Below, one piece after another: positions 46,795 through 55,388 of a stretch of 64,000 nt of DNA. Position 1 is the stretch's first letter. Each line of letters opens with the position of its first letter. This DNA comes from Candidatus Synechococcus calcipolaris G9. GTDB taxonomy: Bacteria; Cyanobacteriota; Cyanobacteriia; Thermosynechococcales; Thermosynechococcaceae. A program made the position numbers and the translations under genes. The stretch covers positions 150,887 through 214,886 of the forward strand of contig NZ_JAKKUT010000005.1 in assembly GCF_029582805.1 (NCBI RefSeq), given 5' to 3'. The notes beneath the pieces are model-generated. The model was not told where the DNA came from and made no database searches. It saw only the letters and a program-made list of their open reading frames with translations.

Positions 46795-46826
46795 TTGCAA
46801 GTAAATCTCAATAGCTATGCTAGGAT
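46795..46826 (+). promoter_or_regulatory. candidate isiA promoter
   Basis: TTGCAA (46795-46800) and TATGCT (46816-46821, spacer 15) or the overlapping TAGGAT (46821-46826) could form a sigma-70-type promoter. About 75-100 bases of leader precede the isiA ATG, with AGGAG at 46889-46893. The remaining bases from 46596 to 46794 hold no ORF or hairpin that I can support. Confidence 0.35.
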
Positions 46827-46900
46827 TGTCATCGAGCTTATTGAATTATTTTCTTAATAAGCTACTGACTTTATCCTTGAATATTGATAGGAGATAGCTT

Positions 46901-47977
46901 ATGGCGATCGCAACAGGGGAATTGAACTCCCCGGCCAGTGCAGCCTTACAGACCTATGGGGAATCAGAGGTTACCTACGACTGGTGGGCAGGAAATGCCC
47001 GATTTGCCAGTAAATCTGGGTTATTTATTGCGGCCCATGTGGGACAAGCTGCCCTGACAACCTTTTGGGCCGGGGCCTTTACCCTCTACGAAATTTCTAT
47101 GTACAACCCCGACCAGGCAATGGGAGAGCAGGGCTTAATTCTGTTACCCCATTTAGCCACCCTAGGATGGGGAATTGGCAGTGGAGGTCAAGTGGTGGAC
47201 ACCTATCCCTACTTTGTCATTGGGGCTGTCCATCTCATTGCCTCCGCCGTATTAGCCGCCGGTGCTCTTTTCCATGCCTTTCGCGCCCCAGAGGATCTGC
47301 GGGAAGCCAAGGGCCAGGCCCGCAAATTTCACTTTGACTGGAATGATCCCAAGCAATTGGGATTAATTCTTGGTCATCACCTCTTATTTTTAGGCATTGG
47401 CGCACTCCTGCTCGTCATGAAAGCAATGTACTGGGGAGGTCTGTATGATGCCACAATTCAAGAGGTTCGCCAGGTCGTCTCTCCCACCCTGGATCCCTTT
47501 ATTATTTACGGCTACCAAACCCACTTTGCTGGGATTGATAACCTAGAGGACTTGGTGGGTGGCCATATCTATGTTGCCCTACTACTGATTGGAGGCGGAA
47601 TTTGGCATATTTTAGTTCCACCCCTGAATTGGGCCCGGAAAGTTTTGATCTTTTCCGGTGAGGCCATTCTGTCCTACTCCTTGGGTGGGATCGCCCTAGC
47701 GGGTTTTGTGGCCGCCTATTTCTGCGCCGTCAATACCTTGGCTTACCCCGTAGAGTTTTACGGCCCACCCCTAGAAATTAAGCTCGGTATTTGTCCCTAC
47801 TTTGCCGACACCATTGACTTACCCCTAGGGCAGCATACACCCCGGGCTTGGTTAGCCAACGCCCATTTCTTTCTCGCCTTCTTCTTTTTGCAGGGCCATC
47901 TTTGGCATGCATTACGGGCGATCGGTTTTAACTTCAAACGAGTTGAAAATTTACTCAATGGGGCCATGGAAACCTAG
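46901..47977 (+). CDS. isiA: IsiA/CP43'-type chlorophyll-binding antenna protein
   Basis: 358 residues with six membrane spans of the CP43/Pcb family and without the large lumenal loop of CP43. Conserved stretches include [60 protein letters not shown] and [20 protein letters not shown]. These match IsiA closely. IsiA forms rings around photosystem I under iron limitation and other stress. The N-terminus has about 15 residues more ([13 protein letters not shown]) than the Synechocystis protein as I recall it. AGGAG precedes the ATG. No isiB (flavodoxin) follows; the next gene is a small secreted protein on the other strand. Confidence 0.88.
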   Translation: MAIATGELNSPASAALQTYGESEVTYDWWAGNARFASKSGLFIAAHVGQAALTTFWAGAFTLYEISMYNPDQAMGEQGLILLPHLATLGWGIGSGGQVVDTYPYFVIGAVHLIASAVLAAGALFHAFRAPEDLREAKGQARKFHFDWNDPKQLGLILGHHLLFLGIGALLLVMKAMYWGGLYDATIQEVRQVVSPTLDPFIIYGYQTHFAGIDNLEDLVGGHIYVALLLIGGGIWHILVPPLNWARKVLIFSGEAILSYSLGGIALAGFVAAYFCAVNTLAYPVEFYGPPLEIKLGICPYFADTIDLPLGQHTPRAWLANAHFFLAFFFLQGHLWHALRAIGFNFKRVENLLNGAMET

Positions 47978-48020
47978 GTTGATCACCTAAGGAAGCCAAC
48001 CTAAGAAAGCCTGGAGGTAG

Positions 48021-48070
48021 GATAGAGTCTCAACATTCAAAAAAGACTCCGTTCTATCTCCTCTTTTCTG
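48021..48070 (+). terminator. possible isiA terminator
   Basis: An imperfect hairpin (GATAGAGTC near 48021-48029 with GACTC near 48044-48048 and TATC further on) is followed by CTCCTCTTTTCTG. The T tract is mixed, so this is weak evidence. Confidence 0.3.
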
Positions 48071-48097
48071 AACTGAATAAACCCTCCGTGATTTTAC

Positions 48098-48337
48098 TTA
48101 TTTTTCACAGTTAGCTAAACAAATGGTTCGTGTTTCTGCACAGGTGGCAAGGGTAGCCGCATTGTTGTCTGCTTGGCGAACACAGCGTGTATAACGAGAT
48201 TGACAGGCTTGTTCTGGAGACTGATTGAGGACAACGGTAGCACCAATATGCATCGTCGAACTACTGAGTAATAAACTGGCAACTAAGGCAGTAAGAGAGA
48301 AAAATATCGCCTTTGTTGCAAACATCCCCCTATTCAT
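48098..48337 (-). CDS. small secreted Cys-containing protein, unknown function
   Basis: 79 residues with a ribosome binding site AGGGGG seven bases before ATG. The signal peptide includes AIFFSLTALVASLLLSSSTM. The mature part has four cysteines in two pairs (QACQSRYTRCVRQ and ATCAETRTICLANC adds further Cys), suggesting disulphides in the periplasm. I do not recognise the family. A decayed copy of its first codons and ribosome binding site lies about 300 bases upstream. Confidence 0.6.
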   Translation of the reverse strand: MNRGMFATKAIFFSLTALVASLLLSSSTMHIGATVVLNQSPEQACQSRYTRCVRQADNNAATLATCAETRTICLANCEK

Positions 48338-48909
48338 ATCTACCCCCTAGGTCATCCATCGGACCGAAGACGGCAGTTGATTAACTTCATCCTGTATTGG
48401 ATGATGGATCGAATGGGTGATTGGTTTTCTAAAACCGCAAGCTAATCCTGCACTCGCCAGATCCTAGTGGTCTGAACGAATACATTCTGCACAGCAAGCT
48501 AGATAGGCTCATTCCAGTCGTGACCGGTGAAGCATACCTGCGATCGCTATGTACTTTGGAACTATCTCAGGCTAACGACTTAGGTAGAAAATAGAATGGC
48601 AATACCTTTGTCGCACACATCCCCCTATTCATGTCCACCCCCTATATCAGTTTCCTGATAGAAGATGAAACCTAATCAACGTAATCATAGATAGACTAGA
48701 GCTTTAACGCTTTTCGCTAGAGGCTTTGAACGTGTATCTTCAATTCGTTAAACCCTAGACCTCTATACTTAAAATCATAGATCGATGGAATGAGGGGATA
48801 CCAACCCCTGTAACAATCCCTTACGCAAACCAGCCCCGAAAGGGGTCTAAGGATACGTCTCTTCGTTAATGTACATGGTTCTTAATTTTTGCAAAATAAT
48901 TAATAGGAA
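48338..48909. other. intergenic region with a decayed gene copy and small hairpins
   Basis: 572 bases between two minus-strand genes. Contents: the remnant at 48567-48632, a hairpin AGGGG/CCCCT (48793-48809), and a CCCC-GAAA-GGGG hairpin at 48834-48845. The last could form part of the 3' end of the response regulator transcript, but no T run follows it closely. No other ORF is convincing. Confidence 0.5.
48567..48632 (-). pseudogene. decayed copy of the start of the small secreted gene
   Basis: The minus strand reads GGGGGTGGAC ATG, then codons for MNRGMCATKVLPF before ending at TGA 48569-48567 after 21 codons. The intact gene at 48337 begins AGGGGGTAGAT ATG and MNRGMFATKAIFF. The shared ribosome site and nine of the first eleven residues show a duplicated 5' end that has lost the rest of the coding sequence. 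Confidence 0.6.
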
Positions 48910-49305
48910 CTAACTGGGCGTTAAGCCCGATTTGATCGTTTCCACTAATTCATCACTATGCCAGGGTTTATATAAACAACGATGAAGGTTAGCCTCATCA
49001 ACGGCCCGCTGGATTGCCGCCTCATCAGCCTGGCCCGTTAGCATCACTTTCACCACTTTCGGAAATTTTTTGTGAACTCGGATCAGAAACTCGTCACCGC
49101 GCACCTTGGGCATGAGCCAATCCGAGACAATGACAATCACATCCGCAGAATCATCCTGAAGCTCATCAATGAGTTCCATGGCCTCGTCGGCACTCTCCGC
49201 CGTTTCGTAGAGGTATTGCTCCCCAAATGCAGTTTTAAGCTGGGTACGCAGGCTTTCAAGAATGACCCGCTCATCATCCACACATAAAATAACTGGCTTA
49301 GCCAT
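48910..49305 (-). CDS. single-domain response regulator
   Basis: About 131 residues from ATG 49305 (MAKPVILCVDDERV); ATG 49314 is also possible. Its start overlaps the 3' end of the kinase gene. Receiver features: CVDDERVILESL, the acceptor Asp in VIVSDWLMPKVRGDEFL, Thr in KVMLTGQADEAA and Lys in LYKPWHSDELVE. It resembles RpfG/HD-GYP-type receivers (YKPW motif) but has no output domain. The pair with the PAS kinase is expected to form one phosphorelay. Confidence 0.85.
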   Translation of the reverse strand: MAKPVILCVDDERVILESLRTQLKTAFGEQYLYETAESADEAMELIDELQDDSADVIVIVSDWLMPKVRGDEFLIRVHKKFPKVVKVMLTGQADEAAIQRAVDEANLHRCLYKPWHSDELVETIKSGLTPS

Positions 49306-50749
49306 GATCGCCATGATCCTCAATGAGAGGTAGGGTGACCGAAAAGGTTGTTTTCCCGGGCTGGGAGTCAACCTCAATGGTTCCCTGGTGTTTATCGACA
49401 ATTTTATGAACAATATCTAACCCTAGGCCATTTCCCTCACCAGAGGGTTTGGTCGTAAAGAAGGGTTCAAAAATGTGGGGCAGAACAGAGTCGGGAATGC
49501 CACAACCACTATCGGTAATGTCCACCCGTAAGGCCCGTTCCTGCTGCCGGACCCTAATCCGTAGCTCTCCCCGCTCGTCCATCGCCTGGAGGGCATTGTG
49601 CACCAAGTTTGTCCATACCTGGGTCAGTTCATCGGGATAGCAGGGAATGGCGGGGATGGCATCGTAGTGGCGCACCACCTCTACCCCATGCTTTATTTTA
49701 TTGTGGTAGAGGGTTAAGACAGTTTCAATGCCGTCAATAATATTAGCCGTCACCTTTTCACCGCTTTGATCAAATCGGGCATAGGTTTTTAAGGCAAAGA
49801 CGACCTTGGCGGCCCGTTCAATGGCGGTGCCAATGGTATGGGTGCTACGCTCTAGGAGAGCTAACTGATGGGCAAGTTCCACCACCTGTTCTCCTTGCTC
49901 ACTCTGCAAGAGTAGCAAAAAAGGATCGATGTCCCCGAGGACACCAATATCAATGAAGGTATCGGCCCAGCCATCACTATTCTGGATATCCTTATCATTC
50001 AGCACCGCCATCATTTTCCGTTTATACTGCCGCCGTTCCCGACTCGACAATTGCAGGGTGTCCTGAATGGGTAATTGACGCAGGGCCGTAAACCGCTCAA
50101 ATAGTTCTGGGGGTAACTCCCGTAAAATATCTGGCAGGTTGGGTAAGGTGCGCTGGGAAAAGAGGCTAATGGTTTCGATGGAGGAGCGAATTGCTCCTAG
50201 GGGCGTATTAATTTCATGGGCAACCCCTGCCACTAATTGCCCCAGGGCCGCCATTTTTTCTGAGTGGATGAGTTCTTTCTGGGTATTTTGTAATTCATTC
50301 AGGGTGTCTGCTAGTTCACGGTTTTTTTGCTGCAAACTCGCTTCGGCCATCTTGAGTTGCTTGAAGGCACTCTGTTGTTCACTGATGTCGCGGACAAACC
50401 CTTCGTAGTAAATAATATTGTTTTTGCGATCGCGCACGACTCGACAGGTTTCGGCAATCCAGATAATGCTGCCATCCTGACGATACACCTGGGACTCAAA
50501 GTTAGACAGCACATCCTGCTGGGCCATCAAGTCAATGAACTGCTGTCGCCGCTGGGGATCAACGTACAAACTAGCGCGAGCATTGGGCTGAACAGCAATC
50601 AGTTCGTCCGCAGAGGCATAACCATAGATCTGCGCTAGGGCTTGATTGGCGCGAATGTAGTTTCCCTGGAGATCCGTTTGAAAAATCCCCTCGACCGCAT
50701 TTTCAAAGATGCTGCGAAAACCAGCCTCAATGGCCTGGGGGTCAGACAT
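49298..50749 (-). CDS. PAS-domain sensor histidine kinase
   Basis: About 483 residues from ATG 50749 (MSDPQAIEAG). The PAS domain is at about 10-125 (FRSIFENAVEGIFQTDLQGN), followed by a coiled coil (KMAEASLQQKNRELADTLNE), HisKA with His in LVAGVAHEINTPLGAIRS, an inserted helical region of about 130 residues, and HATPase_c (NLVHNALQAMDERGEL, GNGLGLDIVHKIVDKHQG). There are no membrane spans, so it is a soluble sensor. The insert between HisKA and the ATPase is longer than usual. The response regulator gene overlaps its end. Confidence 0.87.
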   Translation of the reverse strand: MSDPQAIEAGFRSIFENAVEGIFQTDLQGNYIRANQALAQIYGYASADELIAVQPNARASLYVDPQRRQQFIDLMAQQDVLSNFESQVYRQDGSIIWIAETCRVVRDRKNNIIYYEGFVRDISEQQSAFKQLKMAEASLQQKNRELADTLNELQNTQKELIHSEKMAALGQLVAGVAHEINTPLGAIRSSIETISLFSQRTLPNLPDILRELPPELFERFTALRQLPIQDTLQLSSRERRQYKRKMMAVLNDKDIQNSDGWADTFIDIGVLGDIDPFLLLLQSEQGEQVVELAHQLALLERSTHTIGTAIERAAKVVFALKTYARFDQSGEKVTANIIDGIETVLTLYHNKIKHGVEVVRHYDAIPAIPCYPDELTQVWTNLVHNALQAMDERGELRIRVRQQERALRVDITDSGCGIPDSVLPHIFEPFFTTKPSGEGNGLGLDIVHKIVDKHQGTIEVDSQPGKTTFSVTLPLIEDHGDHG

Positions 50750-50850
50750 GATCATTTCAGGCAATAGCAGGGGTATGACGTACATTCACAACTATACGAC
50801 ATTCCACCTGCTACAGCTAATCTATGTAATCTATAAGATAGGTGGATCCC

Positions 50851-51474
50851 CTAGCTAGATTTGGCCGCCCGTTTACTCTGGCTGACACCCTGGCCCTGAC
50901 CATTACTGGATGTATTGCGGGGCTGAATGACCCCAAACCCACCATGATTCCGCTCGTAGACCACATTGATTTCGTCGCTATCGACATTACGGAAAACGTA
51001 AAAATCATGATCGACCATCTCTAGATGCTCTAGGGCATCCTCAATGGTCATGGGGGGCATGGCAAAGTATTTCATCCGCACCACTTGGGCCGGAAGTTCC
51101 GGGGTGCGATCGCTGATCAAGTCACTGACGATAGGGGCTGAAATGTCCTCGGGAATATCCTTTGTCCGGGATTGATCCTGACGTTTCTCTTTGAGCTTGC
51201 GTAATTTACGGGCAATTTTATCAGCAACTAAGTCAATACTGGCATAGAGATTCTCGCTGCTTTCCTCGGCCCGGATAACAGAGCCATTGACAAACAATGT
51301 GACTTCTGCGGTTTGCTTCGGGGCTGTACTGCGATTACGCGCAACGGAGAGATGGATATCGATTTCGTTGATCACATTTTGATAGTGGTTGGCAGCCCGA
51401 TCAATTTTTTGATTGACATAGCTGCGAATGGCATCCGTGATGTCAATGTTTTTTCCATGAATCACAAGCCTCAT
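50851..51474 (-). CDS. hpf: ribosome hibernation promoting factor, long form (LrtA)
   Basis: 207 residues from ATG 51474 ([20 protein letters not shown]), preceded by GGGGAGG. The N-terminal HPF/RaiA domain has [20 protein letters not shown] and [20 protein letters not shown]. The C-terminal dimerisation domain has [40 protein letters not shown] and [11 protein letters not shown]. This long form makes inactive 100S ribosome dimers. In cyanobacteria it is called LrtA, for light-repressed transcript, and has a long leader; the 240 bases upstream are non-coding here too. Confidence 0.94.
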   Translation of the reverse strand: MRLVIHGKNIDITDAIRSYVNQKIDRAANHYQNVINEIDIHLSVARNRSTAPKQTAEVTLFVNGSVIRAEESSENLYASIDLVADKIARKLRKLKEKRQDQSRTKDIPEDISAPIVSDLISDRTPELPAQVVRMKYFAMPPMTIEDALEHLEMVDHDFYVFRNVDSDEINVVYERNHGGFGVIQPRNTSSNGQGQGVSQSKRAAKSS

Positions 51475-51715
51475 AGGGTCGCCTCCCCTAGGTTTAATTA
51501 TCTTATCTAAGATCACCTTAGCACTTTCCCATTAGCTTACGTATTGGCGACAACATTCCTTTGCTAGAGTCTTCACTATAGTTTGTGTTCTGTGATAATT
51601 CTTAGCTTGAAGCCCTTGACAGTCGCTACCTTCCTGCGCTCTTTTTTGCGATTTTCCTATACCCGTTTGGCTTTATTATTTTTTTATTATTTCATTTCTC
51701 TGATTTCGTTTAATT

Positions 51716-52387
51716 TTGCCCTCCCCTCCCCGTCCATGTTGGCTGTATTGCCCTGGAATTGTTCCCTATGCCCAGGCTTGGCAATGGCAGCGTCGCTTAG
51801 TGGGCGATCGTCGGAATCAGCCTGATTTAGCCGATGCCCTCATAGTGCTTCAGCATCCGCCGGTCTATACCCTGGGTCAGGGAGCCAGTGAAGTCTTTCT
51901 CCAATTTGATCCCCAGAGGGACGTAGAACTGTATCGGGTGGAACGGGGCGGGGAAGTCACTTACCATAATCCGGGTCAGTGGGTTGCCTATCCCATTTTG
52001 AATTTACGTCACCATCACCCGGATCTCCATTGGTACCTCCGCCGATTGGAGGATGTGCTGATTCAAACCTTAGGGGTATACCAAATAAAGGGAGAACGAA
52101 TCCCTGGCTTAACTGGCGTTTGGGTGGAAGGAGTCAAAGTGGCCGCCATTGGTATTAAAGTGAGTCGCTGGCTGACCTGGCACGGCATTGCCCTCAATGT
52201 CACCAATGATCTCCGGGGTTTTCGCCAGATTGTACCCTGTGGGATTGGCGATCGCCCGGTGGGGAACCTTTTGCAGTTCAAATCCGACATAGATGGTGAA
52301 GATGTCCGCGATCGACTCATCGAAGCCTTTGCCCAGGTTTTTGGACTCTCCATGGTGCCCCGGCCCATCTCTGATCTAGAAACCTAA
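51716..52387 (+). CDS. lipB: octanoyltransferase LipB
   Basis: About 223 residues. Motifs [34 protein letters not shown] and [20 protein letters not shown] (with the catalytic Lys) and the Cys in [14 protein letters not shown] identify the enzyme that moves octanoyl from acyl carrier protein to lipoyl domains. The reading frame has no ATG near its start. A TTG at 51716 gives a near-normal N-terminus ([20 protein letters not shown]). An ATG at 51735 is out of frame. No Shine-Dalgarno sequence is apparent. Confidence 0.9.
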   Translation: MPSPPRPCWLYCPGIVPYAQAWQWQRRLVGDRRNQPDLADALIVLQHPPVYTLGQGASEVFLQFDPQRDVELYRVERGGEVTYHNPGQWVAYPILNLRHHHPDLHWYLRRLEDVLIQTLGVYQIKGERIPGLTGVWVEGVKVAAIGIKVSRWLTWHGIALNVTNDLRGFRQIVPCGIGDRPVGNLLQFKSDIDGEDVRDRLIEAFAQVFGLSMVPRPISDLET

Positions 52388-52620
52388 CTTAGCAACCTAA
52401 AAGGATTCCTCAGGAATCAGGAGAATTTATCGATGCTCAGGTTTAATCTTTTCTTCATAACCTCATCGGTGTTTCTTGGTAATTTTCAAGGCAAAATATA
52501 ATATTGAGCCTCATTTAGGCAATAATGAAGAATGAAGTCATACCGACATTAGTTTATTTAACCCTACTTCCTCAATTATCGCTCTGCTCCTTTCCCATTA
52601 ACTAACCGTTGCCCCAGATC

Positions 52621-53604
52621 ATGACTAACCAGCCAAACAAATCCCAATCGTCGTCATTGCCCCTTAGTACGGATATGGTGCGGACATACCTCCATGAAAT
52701 TGGTCGTGTCCCCCTTTTGACCCATGAACAGGAAATTGTTTTGGGCAAACAAGTCCAACAAATGATGATTCTGCGACAGCTCCAGGATGATCTAGGGGAT
52801 GATCTCGGTCGTTTCCCTACGGATCAGGAATGGGCTGCCGCCGCCAAGATGGATATTAAGGAACTTCAGAAAACATTGCAGCGGGGTCAGCGGGCCAAGC
52901 AAAAGATGATTGAAGCTAATCTGCGATTAGTGGTATCTGTTGCTAAAAAATATCAAAAACGCAACCTAGAGTTGCTGGATTTAGTCCAGGAGGGAACCCT
53001 GGGTCTAGAGCGGGGTGTGGAAAAATTTGATCCGACTCGGGGCTATAAATTTTCCACCTATGCCTACTGGTGGATTCGTCAGGCCATTACCCGCGCCATT
53101 GCCCAACAGGCCCGCACAATTCGATTGCCGATTCACATCACTGAGAAGCTCAACAAAATTAAGCGTACCCAGCGGGAACTCTCCCAAAAGCTCGGACGAA
53201 GTGCCACCCCCAACGAAGTTGCCGCCGAATTGGAGTTAGAACCCGCCCAAATTCGCGAGTATCTCACCTTGGCTCGGCAGCCGGTGTCCTTGGATCTGCG
53301 GGTTGGCGATAATCAGGATACGGAACTGGGAGACTTACTGGAAGACAACGGCCCCTCACCGGAGCAGTTCACGACCGGGGAATCCCTGCGGGATGATATT
53401 CATCATTGGTTAGGGGAATTAACGACCCAGCAACGGCAGGTGTTGACCCTGCGCTTTGGCCTCAGTGATGGCCAGGAGCTTTCCTTGGCTAAGGTGGGGG
53501 AGCAGCTAAACCTCAGTCGGGAACGGGTACGCCAACTGGAACGGCAAGCCTTGGATCATCTGCGGCGGCGACGACGGCAAATGCATGAGTATCTTGCCAG
53601 TTAA
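52621..53604 (+). CDS. group 2 RNA polymerase sigma factor (SigB/SigD type)
   Basis: 327 residues from ATG 52621; a TTG at 52609 is possible. Region 1.2 is DMVRTYLHEIGRVPLLTHEQ, region 2 is LVQEGTLGLERGVEKFDPTR and YKFSTYAYWWIRQAITRAIA, region 3 follows, and region 4 is LSLAKVGEQLNLSRERVRQL. It lacks the long region 1.1 of the principal sigma factor. Group 2 sigmas in cyanobacteria are non-essential regulators of stress and light-dark responses. Which paralogue this is cannot be told by eye. Confidence 0.9.
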   Translation: MTNQPNKSQSSSLPLSTDMVRTYLHEIGRVPLLTHEQEIVLGKQVQQMMILRQLQDDLGDDLGRFPTDQEWAAAAKMDIKELQKTLQRGQRAKQKMIEANLRLVVSVAKKYQKRNLELLDLVQEGTLGLERGVEKFDPTRGYKFSTYAYWWIRQAITRAIAQQARTIRLPIHITEKLNKIKRTQRELSQKLGRSATPNEVAAELELEPAQIREYLTLARQPVSLDLRVGDNQDTELGDLLEDNGPSPEQFTTGESLRDDIHHWLGELTTQQRQVLTLRFGLSDGQELSLAKVGEQLNLSRERVRQLERQALDHLRRRRRQMHEYLAS

Positions 53605-53661
53605 AGCACCTTGCCAGTTAAAGCACCTTGCCGGTTAAAGTACCTAACAGGTTAAAATACC
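53593..53661 (+). repeat. four 17-bp tandem repeats after the sigma factor gene
   Basis: The unit CTTGCCAGTTAAAGCAC is repeated about four times, with later copies decayed (CTTGCCGGTTAAAGTAC, then CTAACAGGTTAAAATAC). The first copy includes the sigma factor stop codon. The array ends close to the ribosome site of the cupin gene. Confidence 0.75.
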
Positions 53662-53686
53662 TGGGGTGTCCAGAAAGGAGCATGGC

Positions 53687-54208
53687 TTGAATTCCATGGA
53701 TAATGGTGACAAATGGGTTAGGGATCTGGGTTTACAGGCCCATCCTGAGGGGGGCTATTACCGGGAGATCTATCGATCTCCGGAATCCATTCCTGAGGCG
53801 GCCTTACCCAGTCGATTTCGGGGGGGCGATCGCGCCTATGGAACTGGCATCTATTTCCTGTTGCCGTCGGGTCAATATTCAGCCCTACACCGCATCCAAT
53901 CCGATGAACTCTGGCATTTTTATGCTGGCTCCAGCTTAGTGATCCATGTGATTCAGCCCGATGGAGTCTATGAACAACTCAAATTAGGGCCGCGGACTGA
54001 TCTAGGAGAGCAATTTCAGCTTTGCGTGCCCGCGGGTTGTTGGTTTGGAGCCACGGTCACGGAGTCTGACAGCTATACCTTGGTGGGGTGTACGGTCACG
54101 CCAGCCTTTGATTTTCGTGATTTTGAACTGGGAGATCGCCCAACATTGCTGGCCCTGTATCCCCAACATCAAGCGTTGATTTGCGCCTTAACGCCTGAGG
54201 TAGATTAA
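53687..54208 (+). CDS. cupin-fold protein of the DUF985 family
   Basis: About 173 residues. TTG 53687 is six bases after AGAAAGGAG and is preferred; ATG 53696 is also possible. Motifs LGLQAHPEGGYYREIYRSPE, AYGTGIYFLLPSGQYSALHR, DELWHFYAGSSLVIHVIQPD and YTLVGCTVTPAFDFRDFELG are those of DUF985 proteins, which have a cupin fold and often a metal site. The biochemical role is unknown. The gene is convergent with the next and overlaps it by four bases. Confidence 0.82.
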   Translation: MNSMDNGDKWVRDLGLQAHPEGGYYREIYRSPESIPEAALPSRFRGGDRAYGTGIYFLLPSGQYSALHRIQSDELWHFYAGSSLVIHVIQPDGVYEQLKLGPRTDLGEQFQLCVPAGCWFGATVTESDSYTLVGCTVTPAFDFRDFELGDRPTLLALYPQHQALICALTPEVD

Positions 54209-54735
54209 TCAAACCAACCCATATCAGTATCTTTCAGTTGTTTATCTTCGGGAGATGGCTCAGGGATATAGTTCACCATCGGCTTAAAGCCAATATCTTC
54301 AAAACGGTAGGGTTTGGGAACGGGGGCCGTCAGGTTGCGGATTGTTTCCTTAGCTTCTTCCAGTTCCTTCTCTAGATCGTGGAACTGTTCTAATTGACTG
54401 GCTAAAGCCTCAAGCTGCTTCTGTTGCTCACTCACCTGGGCTTCTAGGCGTTCTATCTCATCGTTGCGATCGCTCAATTGCTGCTCTAGGGCTTGGGATT
54501 CTCCCTGTTCCTGGGAAAGCTGATGTTGCAGGCGTTGCACCTCATCGTTGCGATCGCCCAGTTGGGCTTCTAGGACCTGATACTGTTCCTGAAGGGAGGT
54601 CAAGGCAGCTTGGAGTTGGGCCTGCTGGGCCTCCAGATCAGCCTTAGTTGGGCTACCTCGGCGGGATGACTTTTGGGGAGTGGGTTTTGCCACTTCTTCA
54701 CGGAGTAAATCCCCTAATTTTGGATGATCTACCAC
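54205..54735 (-). CDS. mcdB: McdB-like coiled-coil partner of the ParA protein
   Basis: About 176 residues from a GTG at 54735, which overlaps the TAG of the upstream ParA gene and has GGAG six bases before it. ATG 54816 would need an 82-base overlap and is rejected. The protein has a short N-terminal segment, a long charged coiled coil rich in Gln and Glu (LQEQYQVLEAQLGDRNDEVQ), and a short C-terminal region ending DTDMGWFD. A ParA-linked coiled-coil protein with a Trp close to the C-terminus is the pattern described for McdB, the carboxysome-bound partner of McdA. The call is inferred from context and shape. Confidence 0.6.
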   Translation of the reverse strand: MVDHPKLGDLLREEVAKPTPQKSSRRGSPTKADLEAQQAQLQAALTSLQEQYQVLEAQLGDRNDEVQRLQHQLSQEQGESQALEQQLSDRNDEIERLEAQVSEQQKQLEALASQLEQFHDLEKELEEAKETIRNLTAPVPKPYRFEDIGFKPMVNYIPEPSPEDKQLKDTDMGWFD

Positions 54736-55385
54736 TAGCTTCTCCAATCTCGTTGTAACTCTTCTGCCACTAGGCGATAATCCGCTTGGGCTTCCTTGGC
54801 CTGCTTTCCGCGCCACTGGGTAATGGGAACCCCCTCCAGGGCCGATCGCTCATGGGCCTTATAGGCACGAATAAAGGAATGGCAGGCAGCGATCCCCAAC
54901 TGCAACAGCGTATTCTGGGCCTCCAGGGCTTCAGCGACACTGCGGGGATCTACCCGTGTCAGTAGCACCCGATGGGGAACCTTTGCGGGGTGAACCACCA
55001 CCTTCACCGTTTCAATCAGGGCGGCCAAATCAATGGGGGCTGGGGGGGTGGGCAAGACTAAATAATCGGAAATAGGCACCACCGCTGCCAGGGATGAGGA
55101 GGCTAAGGCCGGGGGCGTATCCACCACAATTAGATCATAGTTCGTTAACTGGCGCACATTACTGAGGAGCTTGGGATTGACCTCCTGGGCTAGATCAAAA
55201 CCCATGTCCCGCTCATTTCGCTGAAACCACCACGTCGCTGATCCTTGGGGATCCGTATCCACCAGTAATACCCGCTGATGTTCGGCATAGGTTGCCGCTA
55301 GATTAATCGCTGTTGTGGTTTTACCCACGCCCCCCTTGCCATTCAGAACTGATATTAAGCGTGGTGAAGTCAACGACCTTTGCAC
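54735..55385 (-). CDS. mcdA: ParA-type ATPase, likely McdA (carboxysome positioning)
   Basis: 216 residues. Deviant Walker [21 protein letters not shown] with signature Lys17 and Lys22, Walker A' [19 protein letters not shown], and Walker [12 protein letters not shown]. It is close to the McdA-like ParA proteins (type 2) of many cyanobacteria, with [23 protein letters not shown] and [20 protein letters not shown]. McdA forms dynamic gradients on the nucleoid that space carboxysomes. It is followed by an overlapping coiled-coil gene, the expected McdB. No partition site or plasmid gene is nearby, so chromosome or plasmid partition is less likely. Confidence 0.72.
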   Translation of the reverse strand: MQRSLTSPRLISVLNGKGGVGKTTTAINLAATYAEHQRVLLVDTDPQGSATWWFQRNERDMGFDLAQEVNPKLLSNVRQLTNYDLIVVDTPPALASSSLAAVVPISDYLVLPTPPAPIDLAALIETVKVVVHPAKVPHRVLLTRVDPRSVAEALEAQNTLLQLGIAACHSFIRAYKAHERSALEGVPITQWRGKQAKEAQADYRLVAEELQRDWRS

Positions 55386-55388
55386 TCC

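Noticed and set aside
52525..52605. 26-codon ORF (MKNEVIPTLVYLTLLPQLSL...) upstream of the sigma factor gene
   Set aside because: Considered as a tiny photosynthesis subunit, but it lacks the usual membrane-span pattern and any ribosome site.
54735..54816. ATG 54816 as the start of the coiled-coil gene
   Set aside because: Would overlap the ParA gene by 82 bases with no ribosome site; the GTG at 54735 has GGAG at correct distance and overlaps the stop.
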